DNA of 64,000 nucleotides, taken from NCBI GenBank assembly GCA_011033025.1, contig WFMF01000014.1:558001-622000 (forward strand), written 5' to 3'. Made by a program: the position numbers and the translations under genes. The notes under the pieces are model-generated. The model searched no databases. It was not told where the DNA came from and saw only the letters and a list, made by a program, of their open reading frames with translations. Origin of the DNA: Beroe forskalii (Eukaryota; Ctenophora; Nuda; Beroida; Beroidae). The first letter of the stretch is position 1. Each line of letters begins with the position of its first letter. Shown here in pieces: positions 49,801 to 58,400 of the stretch.

Positions 49801-52800
49801 CTTCTAATTATATCCCCGGCAGTGTGGCTCCTTCTAATTATATCCCCGGCAGTGTGGCCCCTACTAATTATATCACCGGCAGTGTGGCCCCTACTAATTA
49901 CATCCCCGGCAGTGTGGCCCCTTCTAATCACATCCTAATCACAGCGTTCCTGGATTGCAAGGACAAGGAGGCATGGGAAGGCACCAAGTACTCTGATATC
50001 TGCGGAATATTCGAGAAGCTTCACGAGCACCACGTCTTCGACCCGGACTACTCGCCCCCACTTGTGGTAAGGTTACAGCAAATCAGTCTGTTAAACTACT
50101 GTCCCAATACTGCACACACAATCAGTTAATCATCGGTTCATGATAAGTTTATGATATTTGGTATTCTTTCTGAAACTATTTCCGAATATATTATGTGCAT
50201 GGAAATTGTCCTACCCAGATCTTTTAGAACGTAATCTTTGAATTTGGGATTGCGTTGGTGCCTGTATAACACATGTGTCGCCACTTCGAGGAATGAGATT
50301 CATTCTGAAATTTCCGATCGCTTGCCTCCATAAACCTACATGGTGGTTTTGTGGAAATTTCAGACACCAATCTCAGATGCGGCGACAATTTAGTGAAAAC
50401 CTCGGCTTAGAGAAAATATTGGCTATTAGGACATCTACATCTCTGCTGAACTGACGGCTGATGAAAGGAAGAAACGGAAGGCGGTTGTTGCTGTTCTCAG
50501 GTTGTTGCTGTTCTCAAGGAACAAATACGCATTCTGAAACCTGATGAGGGATTCCCGGGGACACAGTGATTGAGGGTGGGCATCTGTACCAGAAACGAGG
50601 TTGTGGATAACAAATCCCAAGCTGAAGTAATACAAGGAAGGCAAGGAGGAAGTGGACACTGATGCTGGCTCAGTGGATAACTTTTTTTTCGCAGAAATTA
50701 AAGTTTCGAATTTCCCCTCCAAATTCGCACGGTCAAATCACTGTCAAAGAGACATGTGGCCGTTAGCTCATGCGGCTGCCATCATTCGCCGTCCGTAGGA
50801 CGGGAACCGACTAGTTGTTGTTGTTGTTGTTTTTTTTTTTGTTTTGTTTTTTTTAACCTCAGTGTCCCAAAATCACTATCAGATCTCAGATGGCCACAAA
50901 CTGACCGCACAGAAGCACAACCCCTGTCAGCAACTAAGAGTGCTCTAGCATCAGAGGTTATGCTCCCCGCGGAGCAGCGTGGGAATGGCCAGGAGCCACC
51001 CATCTCAAAAGTGGTGATTTTTGAATAGGACAAAGAGTATTCCATGCTACCACCACACTCGAGGCCCGGGCTGGGGCCATGTCATCAAGACTAAGTCTAG
51101 TTAACACGGTGTTAGCGGCACTGCAAGAACAGAGGTGGGCAACCTGCATGGAGATACTCTTGCAACATAAAATATAAGAGAACTCACCCAGAAAAATGGA
51201 ATCAAAAAGAAAATGAATAATGTATTAATGTACTAGTTGTTTTAATAGGAATTAACAAAACGGCTCAATGTTTTAGGAGGAAGAGCCCGAGGAAGAAGAA
51301 GTAGAGGAGGAGGAGGAGGAGGAGGAGGTCCCTGAAACTGCACCGGAGACTGGCATATTGGAGGCTCCCACCAGCGAGAATGAAGTGGACGAACCATGTG
51401 AGCCTGTGAGTTGACCCCAGCCCGTCTGATACAATCCTATGTGCTTAACTTGGACACTTCGTCTGGAAATGAACTGGTTATGGTTTCTTGACTCAATATA
51501 CGTGTGACAAGGTTCAAGCTGTTGTGCAATCCCTCAGTACCCTTGTCAATCCATTACATGCTGACCCTTATTATATCTCTATGTGCCTGCACCCTATCAG
51601 GTTCCTGAAGAAGAGACCGCCCTGCTAAATGGAGACATCTCCGCTCCCACCGCTACCAGTCCCAACCCTCCCACCCCCCAAGAGGACGCCCTGGTGAACT
51701 TCATGCACGACTCCCAGCTGGACAGGTCGGAGAGTCAGCTGTCTCCCCACGCACCAGAGTTCCAGCCTGCATCTAGTCCTGATCTTCTCACTGACAAGGG
51801 TATGTGACTCTTCATTTCAAAAGCTTTCTAATTCTTAACAATGGGGAGTGAGCAATGGACATGCGAGAGAAAAGCTTTTCAAATAAGTGATATTGTATCG
51901 ATTTGTATCTATCCCTAGCCAAAGTTGAGTAGGCCTTTCGAGGTTCATAAAATTTCTCATCGGAATTTGTTAGTTCCAGTGATAACAATCAAATTTATTA
52001 GGGGGGGAGGGGGAAGAAAATATGTTCAAATAGTGGTGAACAGCACCCCTTCACAAAAGTTGCAAACTATTCCCCATAGGGAAGATGGGAGGATAAGGCC
52101 CAGAGTGAGAATAAATTTCTTTTTACCAGCAAAAATTTTCAAAAATTTTGAGTAGTGATGGGATTTTGAATTGTCATCTCTTTTTGAGATGTTCTATGTG
52201 ACTTGAAAACAAAACTAGGAAATCATTCACTTTTCTGAGATTATCTTCTCTTCTCCAGAAGCAGTTCAAAAGTTTACCTAAAGAGCAGTTTTAACCGTCG
52301 TGTTCATATCATGGGTCTTACAGTAAAGAATGCCTTAAAACCACTGCGGACCATCACACCTTTTAAGTTTTTGGAAAAAGTGAACTATTTTAACATTCAC
52401 AACTTAACAACAAAATCAAACGAGTTGATTGCTGAATGATACCAATGCTCCATTACACATTAAGATGTTAGATCCTTCGACGTTCTGTCATATATACATC
52501 CTGTATAATGAAATAGAAATATAAAATGTAGGGTGAAAAACTAGAATAGGGTGGTTTCAACTGCTTAATCTCGACGAAAAATCAGTCTTTATACCTATTA
52601 AACTGCTACAAATTAACGAAAAATAACTAAAAATGTGTAAAAGTACCCTATCATAAATAATTACTGATTACAAAATTACGAAATATAAATTATCATTAAA
52701 TTTTAATTTTAACATTCACGAATATATACAAATAACCAGTGACAAAATCTGATGCAAAATGTATCAACAAAATGGCGTGAAATCTACAGTGAAGTGAGAC

Positions 52801-55449
52801 CAGCAACTTGGTGCGAAATGGCACGTGCCAAATGCCAATGTGCATTCCCCTTGGTTCTGTGCACAGCATCTAAGCAATATTTATACTCTTACTAGGACCG
52901 CGTGATGTACCAGTATGTAACATCAAGCACCGTGGGGAGGGTAATTAAGCACCTGCATACGGGAACAACAGATAAACAAGAATTGTGCCGGCATTGTACC
53001 TGGCTTGCTGAGGTCGTGCACAAATGGAGGTGTGAATGTGTCACTATCAAGCTTCACACTGTAGCGCAGATGTCACCTGAGAACACCTTCTGAAATTTCC
53101 ACATGACTATCTCGGGTATTTGTGAATGATTTTCATTCCTCGACCTCGAGATATCTGTTTAGTAACCCCTCCCCCTCCTCAGCAACGTTCGGTGAATTCT
53201 CGCAGGAGGATGCAGATGACAACGCTTCAGAGGAAGATGCCGATCAGGTTAACAACTGAGCTCCACAACTTCAGATAAATTATTATTAGTACAACTCTCA
53301 TTTTTGTGTCTTTTGATTACTCCTCTGGTCATGCTCAAATGGGCGGGGGCGCCATCTGTTTCTTTTGTTATATAGTAAATGTATTGTGTGCTATTATACT
53401 CAGTGTATTAGAAATTGGTGGATTGCTCGGATTTTCGACAGCCTATTACATATCATGTGATCTCTTCACATGTGATACTAAATGGACCAATCAGATGGTT
53501 GCATCTGACATAGGTGATATTTTATACAATCAACTGATTTGTCCATTTGGTATCACACTAAGGAGATCACGTTGGAAATCCGGGCAATCCGCCAATTTCT
53601 AATACGCGGAGTATAAAATTATATTTCTGCACATTGCCAGCCCCACCGTGGGTTTCACAACAACAGCTGCTTTTGAAAAAATTAAAAACATAAAATTAAA
53701 AAATGCCACATAAAAATCAGCATAAAAAACCAAAAAATACGAAATAAATGTAAACAAACAAAAGAGGAAATTAAATATAGATATAATTCAACTTTCTTTT
53801 TCTTGAGGTGAGGTGAGTTGCACACTTATTTCCCTGGGCTGTGAAAAGTCCCTGGGACTTCTTGGAGGTTTAAGGAGGGGATCTGAGTGGTTTGTGACCC
53901 TCCAAGTGCCCCCTGACGTGTAACCACACCAGGTCACCGACTCCCAGCATACCATTCCCGACCTGGCCAGGGCAGTAATCCCTTGCGGAATTAAAAAAAA
54001 TAGAAAGTCAGGATCTATCTAAAGTAGTTCGTCGAAAAATTTTAGGTCTAAGTCAACTGTTCTTATTCTCTTATTGATACGCATTTACAGAGACATGAGT
54101 GGCCTGGTAGGTTGTAAAATTCGACAAATGGCCACATAGGGGCCTGGGGGATGAAGCTCAGAAAAACCAACTTTTCCGATTATTGGGCTAGTTTTTTTTG
54201 TTTGTTTTTTTGGGTTACATTTCGGTAATTTCTCTAACACCTTTCCTTTTTAGGTTAAAATTAATTCAAATTCAAATTCAAACTGATTTATTTCATAGTT
54301 TATAATCAGCATTTGTTCAAATATATCATGTGCCTCATTCCGTAAAGATGCATTTTAAACAACAAAAAGGAACGTTTAGTAATGAGGGGTGGGAGGTGAA
54401 TGGACGCAATTTGAACAAATTAAGACATTTTTGGGCTGCGCAACAGCAGAATGCTGGCCAACAGGTTACCTGATATCGGTATATGCTACCATCGTTCAGC
54501 AGTTATTCAGCCTGCATACTTGGAGATAAAAGATTTCTTAAGTTTAGTCTGGAACGACACCTTCGTTGGACACATTTTTAAGAAATTACTGCTTATGTAG
54601 ATTGCTAACTTATAGTACACTAGCAGGTCCGTTGGGCCTGCAAATACACAGCTCACTTGACGCTGCTATGCAACACCTTGCTGGCACATTTCAAACCCAA
54701 CAATTCAAATTAATTATTTTTTACCGCATCAAAAATTCCATTCAGATCAATAGTTATACCGAGCAACGTCATCAAAACAGCATTAAACAGAAATGGACAC
54801 GCCCGCAATTAATCTGCACGTGCATTTTTCCCATGGCGCGCATTGCTCTGGGGCGGGACGTACAAAAACACAATTTGCGACTTTATGAGTACTACTAGAA
54901 GGGGGATGGGCCAGCGAGGGCCCAGGCGGCGCCCAGGAGAGGAAGCAACTGGCCGACTTTATGAGTAAGAAACCTTACAAGACAAAATAACATCGGACAA
55001 TAATTCCGGGGATCGAAATTTTGGGGGTTCGAAAATAAGGGAATTTTTTTCCCAAATTTTTCCCCCATTAAATTTTCGTATCTTTTAAATATGTTTTAAG
55101 CCGTTTAAGGTTCAAAATATTTATTTAAACAGTTTTAAGCCGTAAACCTTCTGCAAAGGAATGCTTTAATAATATTTACATATCTGCTGTCAAGGCTTTG
55201 AAGGCATTATTAACAGTAGGTGTGTACCCGTCCTACTAAAAAATATAACTGATGGAATGCGCATTGGTATGCAAGTGATAATTTTAACGGTTGGATTATG
55301 CAGGTCCCCCCTGAGGTAGGTTCTATACTGCAGTTGTTGATGAAGGAGTCGAGAAGGATCCTGCCGTCATGGCGTGGTCTGCTGGTCCCCCCACCCCTCC
55401 CATACAGGAGCAGCACATCCAGCTGGAGATACAGCCCGAACAAACTGAG
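28656..55449 (+). CDS. Caprin-family RNA-binding protein, internal part, with duplicated exons
   Basis: Exons in order: HR1 pieces (28656-28811, 32029-32146, 38316-38437 or its copy 49945-50066), an acidic exon (51277-51405), an exon with the conserved NFMHDSQLD motif (compare NFIQDSMLD of vertebrate caprin-1), a short acidic exon, and an exon ending in EQHIQLEIQPEQTE. Caprins are cytoplasmic proteins of ribonucleoprotein granules that bind RNA through RGG repeats and dimerise through HR1. All exon phases fit. The 5' HR1 exons are absent, and the 3' NPW and RGG exons are seen only on the - strand at 24643-26374. Exons C, E, F and H occur twice. Copy 1 lacks the acidic exon; copy 2 has an altered start of the last exon. 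The full transcript structure is therefore uncertain. Confidence 0.85.
28920..29145 (+). repeat. About 103-bp tandem duplication
   Basis: The block from TTCTAATTATGTATACGC to ACACTATACATGATTACA occurs twice in a row (from about 28929 and about 29032), and a third partial start follows at about 29135. It ends where the LINE 3' end begins. Confidence 0.75.
29134..31510 (-). mobile_element. LINE (L1/Tx1-like) fragment, reverse transcriptase and C-terminus, broken
   Basis: On the - strand the reverse transcriptase core reads KLKNNKSPGWDGLSAEFYKE, LLPKPKNP...IKNWRPITLLN, LLQVDLEKAFDSVEHRFL, GLHQGSPLSP and, after a frame change near 30600, FADDTDIF (the catalytic YADD-type box). A C-terminal CLKCN...ETLQHILIQCPHT knuckle is at about 29150-29240. 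The endonuclease and ORF1 are missing, so the copy is 5' truncated at about 31510. It has a frame change near 30600 and further breaks. It sits in a caprin intron, antisense to the gene. No clear target duplication was found. Confidence 0.88.
31520..32028 (+). repeat. 34-bp acceptor-side minisatellite with CRE palindromes
   Basis: 15 units of ACCCTATGATAATGACGTCA then TCAATTCACTAAAT. Twelve keep the full palindrome TGACGTCA, the binding site of CREB/ATF factors in animals. The last unit runs AATGACGTCACTTCAG into caprin exon B, so the splice acceptor lies inside a repeat unit. Confidence 0.9.
32029..32146 (+). CDS. Caprin exon B: HR1 domain
   Basis: Reads TLTEEELKTLDGFYALTDTS then ARFSELEEQLESATNHVT plus one base. 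It matches the caprin segment LSEEEL.LLD.FY.L........L..Q...A..H. Acceptor CTTCAG, donor CAG|GTTAGT. The exon end is the seed of the next array. Confidence 0.88.
32117..33015 (+). repeat. 58-bp donor-side minisatellite copied from the exon B end
   Basis: Fifteen intronic units each contain GAGTCAGCCACAAACCACGT TACAG|GTTAGTT, i.e. the last 25 or so bases of exon B (ESATNHVT) with an intact donor, plus about 30 bp of intron (CTAACTTACTGTTACTGATT). Units are over 90 percent alike by eye. The last unit degrades to CATTACAAATT and passes straight into the next array. Confidence 0.92.
33016..38315 (+). repeat. 30-bp minisatellite on the acceptor side of caprin exon C, about 180 units
   Basis: Unit TCTAATTATATCCCCGGCAG TGTGGCCCCT with 29-bp and shorter variants. 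The array ends ...CTTATCACATCCTAATCACAG|CG, the exon C acceptor, so the terminal unit grades into the splice site. Each unit also carries a pyrimidine tract plus GGCAG, a weak acceptor. Shortened units are much commoner in the middle (about 34150-37100) than at the ends. Open frames with NYIPGSVAPS repeats reflect the 30-bp period and are not taken as genes. Confidence 0.92.
38316..38437 (+). CDS. Caprin exon C, copy 1: end of HR1
   Basis: Completes Ala and reads FLDCKDKEAWEGTKYSDICG then IFEKLHEHHVFDPDYSPPLV. It corresponds to the caprin segment LL.GK.K...GTTY..L.EI.E.......FD. Acceptor ATCACAG, donor GTGAGG. Confidence 0.87.
38438..39373. other. Caprin intron, copy 1, with SINE-like tail
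   Basis: Matches 50067-51025 in copy 2. Around 39090-39185 a short palindrome CCGTCCGTAGGACGG is followed by (TTG)n and a T run, which resembles a SINE end. The open frames here are unrecognised. No exon is assigned. Confidence 0.45.
39374..42367. mobile_element. 3.0-kb foldback element with about 720-bp inverted arms
   Basis: The left arm (39374-40092, starting GAAATTAAAATCGAAAATAA) and right arm (41646-42367, ending TTATTTTCGATTTTAATTTC) are inverted copies of each other with scattered differences. The 1.55-kb centre (40093-41645) has no recognised gene. No clear target duplication was found. Compared with copy 2 the element occupies the place of the acidic caprin exon and its upstream intron. 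Confidence 0.8.
42583..42781 (+). CDS. Caprin exon E, copy 1
   Basis: Reads VPEEETALLNGDISAPTATS, then PNPPTPQEDALVNFMHDSQL and SSPDLLTDK plus one base. ALVNFMHDSQLD corresponds to the conserved caprin YNFIQDSMLD motif. Acceptor CTATCAG, donor GTATGT. Nearly identical to 51601-51799. Confidence 0.85.
42782..43828. other. Caprin intron E-F, copy 1
   Basis: No gene seen. It matches 51800-53182 in copy 2 except for a long G run at about 43575-43590 (short in copy 2) and the absence of a 319-bp insertion. Confidence 0.5.
43829..43893 (+). CDS. Caprin exon F, copy 1
   Basis: Short acidic exon: (A)TFGEFSQEEADDNASEEDAE Q, phase 0 at its end. Acceptor CTCCTCAG, donor GTTAAC. The second copy differs at a few residues (EDAD for EEAD, ADQ for AEQ). 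Confidence 0.8.
44041..44245. mobile_element. MITE-like hairpin, copy 1
   Basis: Ends TATACTC...GAGTATA with inverted arms GTATTAGAAATTGGCGGATT and AATCCGCCAATTTCTAATAC. 205 bp. The ends are compatible with a TA-targeting element. Copy 2 at 53395-53615 is 221 bp. Confidence 0.75.
44246..46202. other. Caprin intron, copy 1; possible tiny exon
   Basis: Matches 53616-55333 with indels. A Gln-rich reading ending at 44957 (AAQQQNAGQQ before GTTATC) is preserved in copy 2 (before 54465) and could be a short exon, but I cannot place its acceptor. Two similar blocks (GGGATCGAAATTTTGGGGGT) at about 45513 and 45928 bracket sequence that is absent from copy 2. Confidence 0.35.
46203..46340 (+). CDS. 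Caprin exon H, copy 1, source of the cassette array
   Basis: 46 codons in phase 0: VPAAPTAVVDEGVEKDPAVM, AWSAGPPTPPIQ, then EQHIQLEIQPEQTE, donor GTAGGT. The proline stretch GPPTPPIQ is encoded by the same pyrimidine-rich bases (ending CCCATACAG) that form an acceptor-like site in the repeats. In this exon they are probably coding; in every later unit they could be a 3' splice site. Confidence 0.8.
46263..46830 (+). repeat. Exon-cassette array, copy 1, about 8 units
   Basis: Seven units with a full cassette plus one internally deleted unit (about 46548-46586). Same 68-bp unit as at 55380-61665. The array ends in a partial GAGCAGCCTGTGAGCTCC. Confidence 0.88.
46831..48390. other. Spacer between the two caprin segment copies; no gene
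   Basis: AT-rich and present once. At about 48270-48385 a GTATTTTTTT-rich arm and its complement AAAAAAATAC can form a long A/T hairpin just before the next minisatellite. No coding match. Confidence 0.5.
48400..49944 (+). repeat. 30-bp minisatellite before caprin exon C, copy 2, about 51 units
   Basis: Same unit as 33016-38315, but far more regular: long stretches hold exact 30-bp spacing. It ends TAATCACATCCTAATCACAG at the exon C acceptor. Copy number is roughly 3.5 times lower than in copy 1. Confidence 0.92.
49945..50066 (+). CDS. Caprin exon C, copy 2
   Basis: Encodes the same 41 residues as 38316-38437 with only silent changes seen (e.g. GCA for GCC as the final base differs in the Lys-Glu-Ala-Trp stretch). 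Donor GTAAGG instead of GTGAGG, slightly stronger. Confidence 0.87.
50067..51276. other. Caprin intron C-D, copy 2
   Basis: Matches copy 1 up to about 51025, including the palindrome CCGTCCGTAGGACGG and a TTG/T-rich tail at 50814-50854. From about 51030 to the exon D acceptor the sequence has no counterpart in copy 1, where the foldback element lies. No other gene. Confidence 0.5.
51277..51405 (+). CDS. Caprin exon D: acidic, copy 2 only
   Basis: 43 codons in phase 0, starting EEEPEEEEVEEEEEEEE and then VPETAPETGILEAP...EPCEP. Caprin-1 also has an acidic run after HR1. Acceptor TGTTTTAG, donor GTGAGT. In copy 1 only the final ACCATGTGAGCCT|GTGAGT survives (from about 42375). Confidence 0.85.
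51601..51799 (+). CDS. Caprin exon E, copy 2
   Basis: Same 66 codons plus one base as 42583-42781, including ALVNFMHDSQLD. Phase and splice sites are intact. Confidence 0.86.
51800..53182. other. Caprin intron E-F, copy 2
   Basis: No gene. It contains a 319-bp block absent from copy 1 (see separate entry). Otherwise it is close to 42782-43828. Confidence 0.5.
52401..52719. mobile_element. 319-bp insertion with 14-bp direct repeats
   Basis: ATTTTAACATTCAC occurs at 52387-52400 and again at 52706-52719, and only once at the matching place in copy 1. The block between is AT-rich with no coding match. This is the signature of a SINE- or MITE-like insertion, or of a deletion between direct repeats in copy 1. 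Confidence 0.65.
53183..53247 (+). CDS. Caprin exon F, copy 2
   Basis: Acidic exon (A)TFGEFSQEDADDNASEEDAD Q. Acceptor CTCCTCAG, donor GTTAAC. Compatible in phase with exon E of either copy. Confidence 0.8.
53395..53615. mobile_element. MITE-like hairpin, copy 2
   Basis: Same element as 44041-44245 but with an extra 9 bases in each arm (GCTCGGATT on the left, GGGCAATCC on the right). The two extra pieces are near-complementary, so the hairpin is longer but still paired. Confidence 0.75.
53616..55333. other. Caprin intron, copy 2
   Basis: No gene. It has about 140 bp (roughly 54270-54415) not found in copy 1 and lacks the block at about 45560-45990 of copy 1. The sequence just before exon H (from GTCCCCCTGAGGTAGGT) looks like a piece of the cassette repeat. 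Confidence 0.45.
55334..55449 (+). CDS. Caprin exon H, copy 2, altered start
   Basis: Reads VDEGVEKDPAVMAWSAGPPT then PPIQEQHIQLEIQPEQTE, donor GTAGGT. The first 22 bases seen in copy 1 are replaced by a fragment containing TGAGGTAGGT. The nearest acceptor (ATACTGCAG at 55333) would enter in a different phase from copy 1, so the frame to exon F is broken unless another exon intervenes. Confidence 0.65.
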
Positions 55450-58400
55450 GTAGGTCCCCACCCCCCTCCAATACAGGAGCAGCACATCCAGCTGGAGATA
55501 CAGCCCGAACAAACTGAGGTAGGTCCCCCACCCCTCCCATACAGGAGCAGCACATCCAGCTGGAGATACAGCCCGAACAAACTGAGGTAGGTCCCCCACC
55601 CCTCCCATACAGGAGCAGCACATCCAGCTGGAGATACAGCCCGAACAAACTGAGGTAGGTCCCCCACCCCTCCAATACAGGAGCAGCACATCCAGCTGGA
55701 GATACAGCCCGAACAAACTGAGGTAGGTCCCCCACCCCTCCCATACAGGAGCAGCACATCCAGCTGGAGATACAGCCCGAACAAACTGAGGTAGGTCCCC
55801 CACCCCTCCAATACAGGAGCAGCACATCCAGCTGGAGATACAGCCCGAACAAACTGAGGTAGGTCCCCACCCCAGCTGGAGACATACAGCCCGAACAAAC
55901 TGAGGTAGGTCCCCCACCCCCTCCCATACAGGAGCAGCACATCCAGCTGGAGATACAGCCCGAACAAACTGAGGTAGGTCCCCCCACCCCTCCCATACAG
56001 GAGCAGCACATCCAGCTGGAGATACAGCCCGAACAAACTGAGGTAGGTCCCCCACCCCTCCCATACAGGAGCAGCACATCCAGCTGGAGATACAGCCCGA
56101 ACAAACTGAGGTAGGTCCCCCCACCCCTCCCATACAGGAGCAGCACATCCAGCTGGAGATACAGCCCGAACAAACTGAGGTAGGTCCCCCACCCCTCCCA
56201 TACAGGAGCAGCACATCCAGCTGGAGATACAGCCCGAACAAACTGAGGTAGGTCCCCCCACCCCTCCCATACAGGAGCAGCACATCCAGCTGGAGATACA
56301 GCCCGAACAAACTGAGGTAGGTCCCCCACCCCTCCCATACAGGAGCAGCACATCCAGCTGGAGATACAGCCCGAACAAACTGAGGTAGGTCCCCCACCCC
56401 TCCCATACAGGAGCAGCACATCCAGCTGGAGATACAGCCCGAACAAACTGAGGTAGGTCCCCCACCCCTCCCATACAGGAGCAGCACATCCAGCTGGAGA
56501 TACAGCCCGAACAAACTGAGGTAGGTCCCCCACCCCTCCCATACAGGAGCAGCACATCCAGCTGGAGATACAGCCCGAACAAACTGAGGTAGGTCCCCCA
56601 CCCCTCCCATACAGGAGCAGCACATCCAGCTGGAGATACAGCCCGAACAAACTGAGGTAGGTCCCCCACCCCTCCCATACAGGAGCAGCACATCCAGCTG
56701 GAGATACAGCCCGAACAAACTGAGGTAGGTCCCCCACCCCCTCCCATACAGGAGCAGCACATCCAGCTGGAGATACAGCCCGAACAAACTGAGGTAGGTC
56801 CCCCACCCCTCCCATACAGGAGCAGCACATCCAGCTGGAGATACAGCCCGAACAAACTGAGGTAGGTCCCCCACCCCTCCCCATACAGGAGCAGCACATC
56901 CAGCTGGAGATACAGCCCGAACAAACTGAGGTAGGTCCCCCCACCCCTCCCATACAGGAGCAGCACATCCAGCTGGAGATACAGCCCGAACAAACTGAGG
57001 TAGGTCCCCCCACCCTCCCATACAGGAGCAGCACATCCAGCTGGAGATACAGCCCGAACAAACTGAGGTAGGTCCCCCCACCCCTCCCATACAGGAGCAG
57101 CACATCCAGCTGGAGATACAGCCCGAACAAACTGAGGTAGGTCCCTTCACCCCTCCCATACAGGAGCAGCACATCCAGCTGGAGATACAGCCCGAACAAA
57201 CTGAGGTAGGTCCCCCACCCCTCCCATACAGGAGCAGCACATCCAGCTGGAGATACAGCCCGAACAAACTGAGGTAGGTCCCCCACCCCTCCCATACAGG
57301 AGCAGCACATCCAGCTGGAGATACAGCCCGAACAAACTGAGGTAGGTCCCCCACCCCTCCCATACAGGAGCAGCACATCCAGCTGGAGATACAGCCCGAA
57401 CAAACTGAGGTAGGTCCCCCACCCCTCCAATACAGGAGCAGCACATCCAGCTGGAGATACAGCCCGAACAAACTGAGGTAGGTCCCCCACCCCTCCCATA
57501 CAGGAGCAGCACATCCAGCTGGAGATACAGCCCGAACAAACTGAGGTAGGTCCCCCACCCCTCCCATACAGGAGCAGCACATCCAGCTGGAGATACAGCC
57601 CGAACAAACTGAGGTAGGTCCCCCACCCCTCCAATACAGGAGCAGCACATCCAGCTGGAGATACACATCCAACTGGAGATACAGCCCGAACAAACTGAGG
57701 TAGGTCCCCCACCCCTCCCATACAGGAGCAGCACATCCAGCTGGAGATACAGCCCGAACAAACTGAGGTAGGTCCCCCACCCCTCCCATACAGGAGCAGC
57801 ACATCCAGCTGGAGATACAGCCCGAATAAACTGAGGTAGGTCCCCCACCCTCCCATACAGGAGCAGCATCCAGCTGGAGATACAGCCCGAACAAACTGAG
57901 GTAGGTCCCCCACCCCTCCCATACAGGAGCAGCACATCCAGCTGGAGATACAGCCCGAACAAACTGAGGTAGGTCCCCCCACCCCTCCCATACAGGAGCA
58001 GCACATCCAGCTGGAGATACAGCCCGAACAAACTGAGGTAGGTCCCCCACCCCTCCCATACAGGAGCAGCACATCCAGCTGGAGATACAGCCCGAACAAA
58101 CTGAGGTAGGTCCCCCACCCCTCCCATACAGGAGCAGCACATCCAGCTGGAGATACAGCCCGAACAAACTGAGGTAGGTCCCCCACCCCTCCCATACAGG
58201 AGCAGCACATCCAGCTGGAGATACAGCCCGAACAAACTGAGGTAGGTCCCCCACCCCTCCCATACAGGAGCAGCACATCAGCTGGAGATACAGCCCGAAC
58301 AAACTGAGGTAGGTCCCCCACCCCTCCCATACAGGAGCAGCACATCCAGCTGGAGATACATCCAACAAACTGGAGGTCCCCCACCCTCCCATACAGGAGC

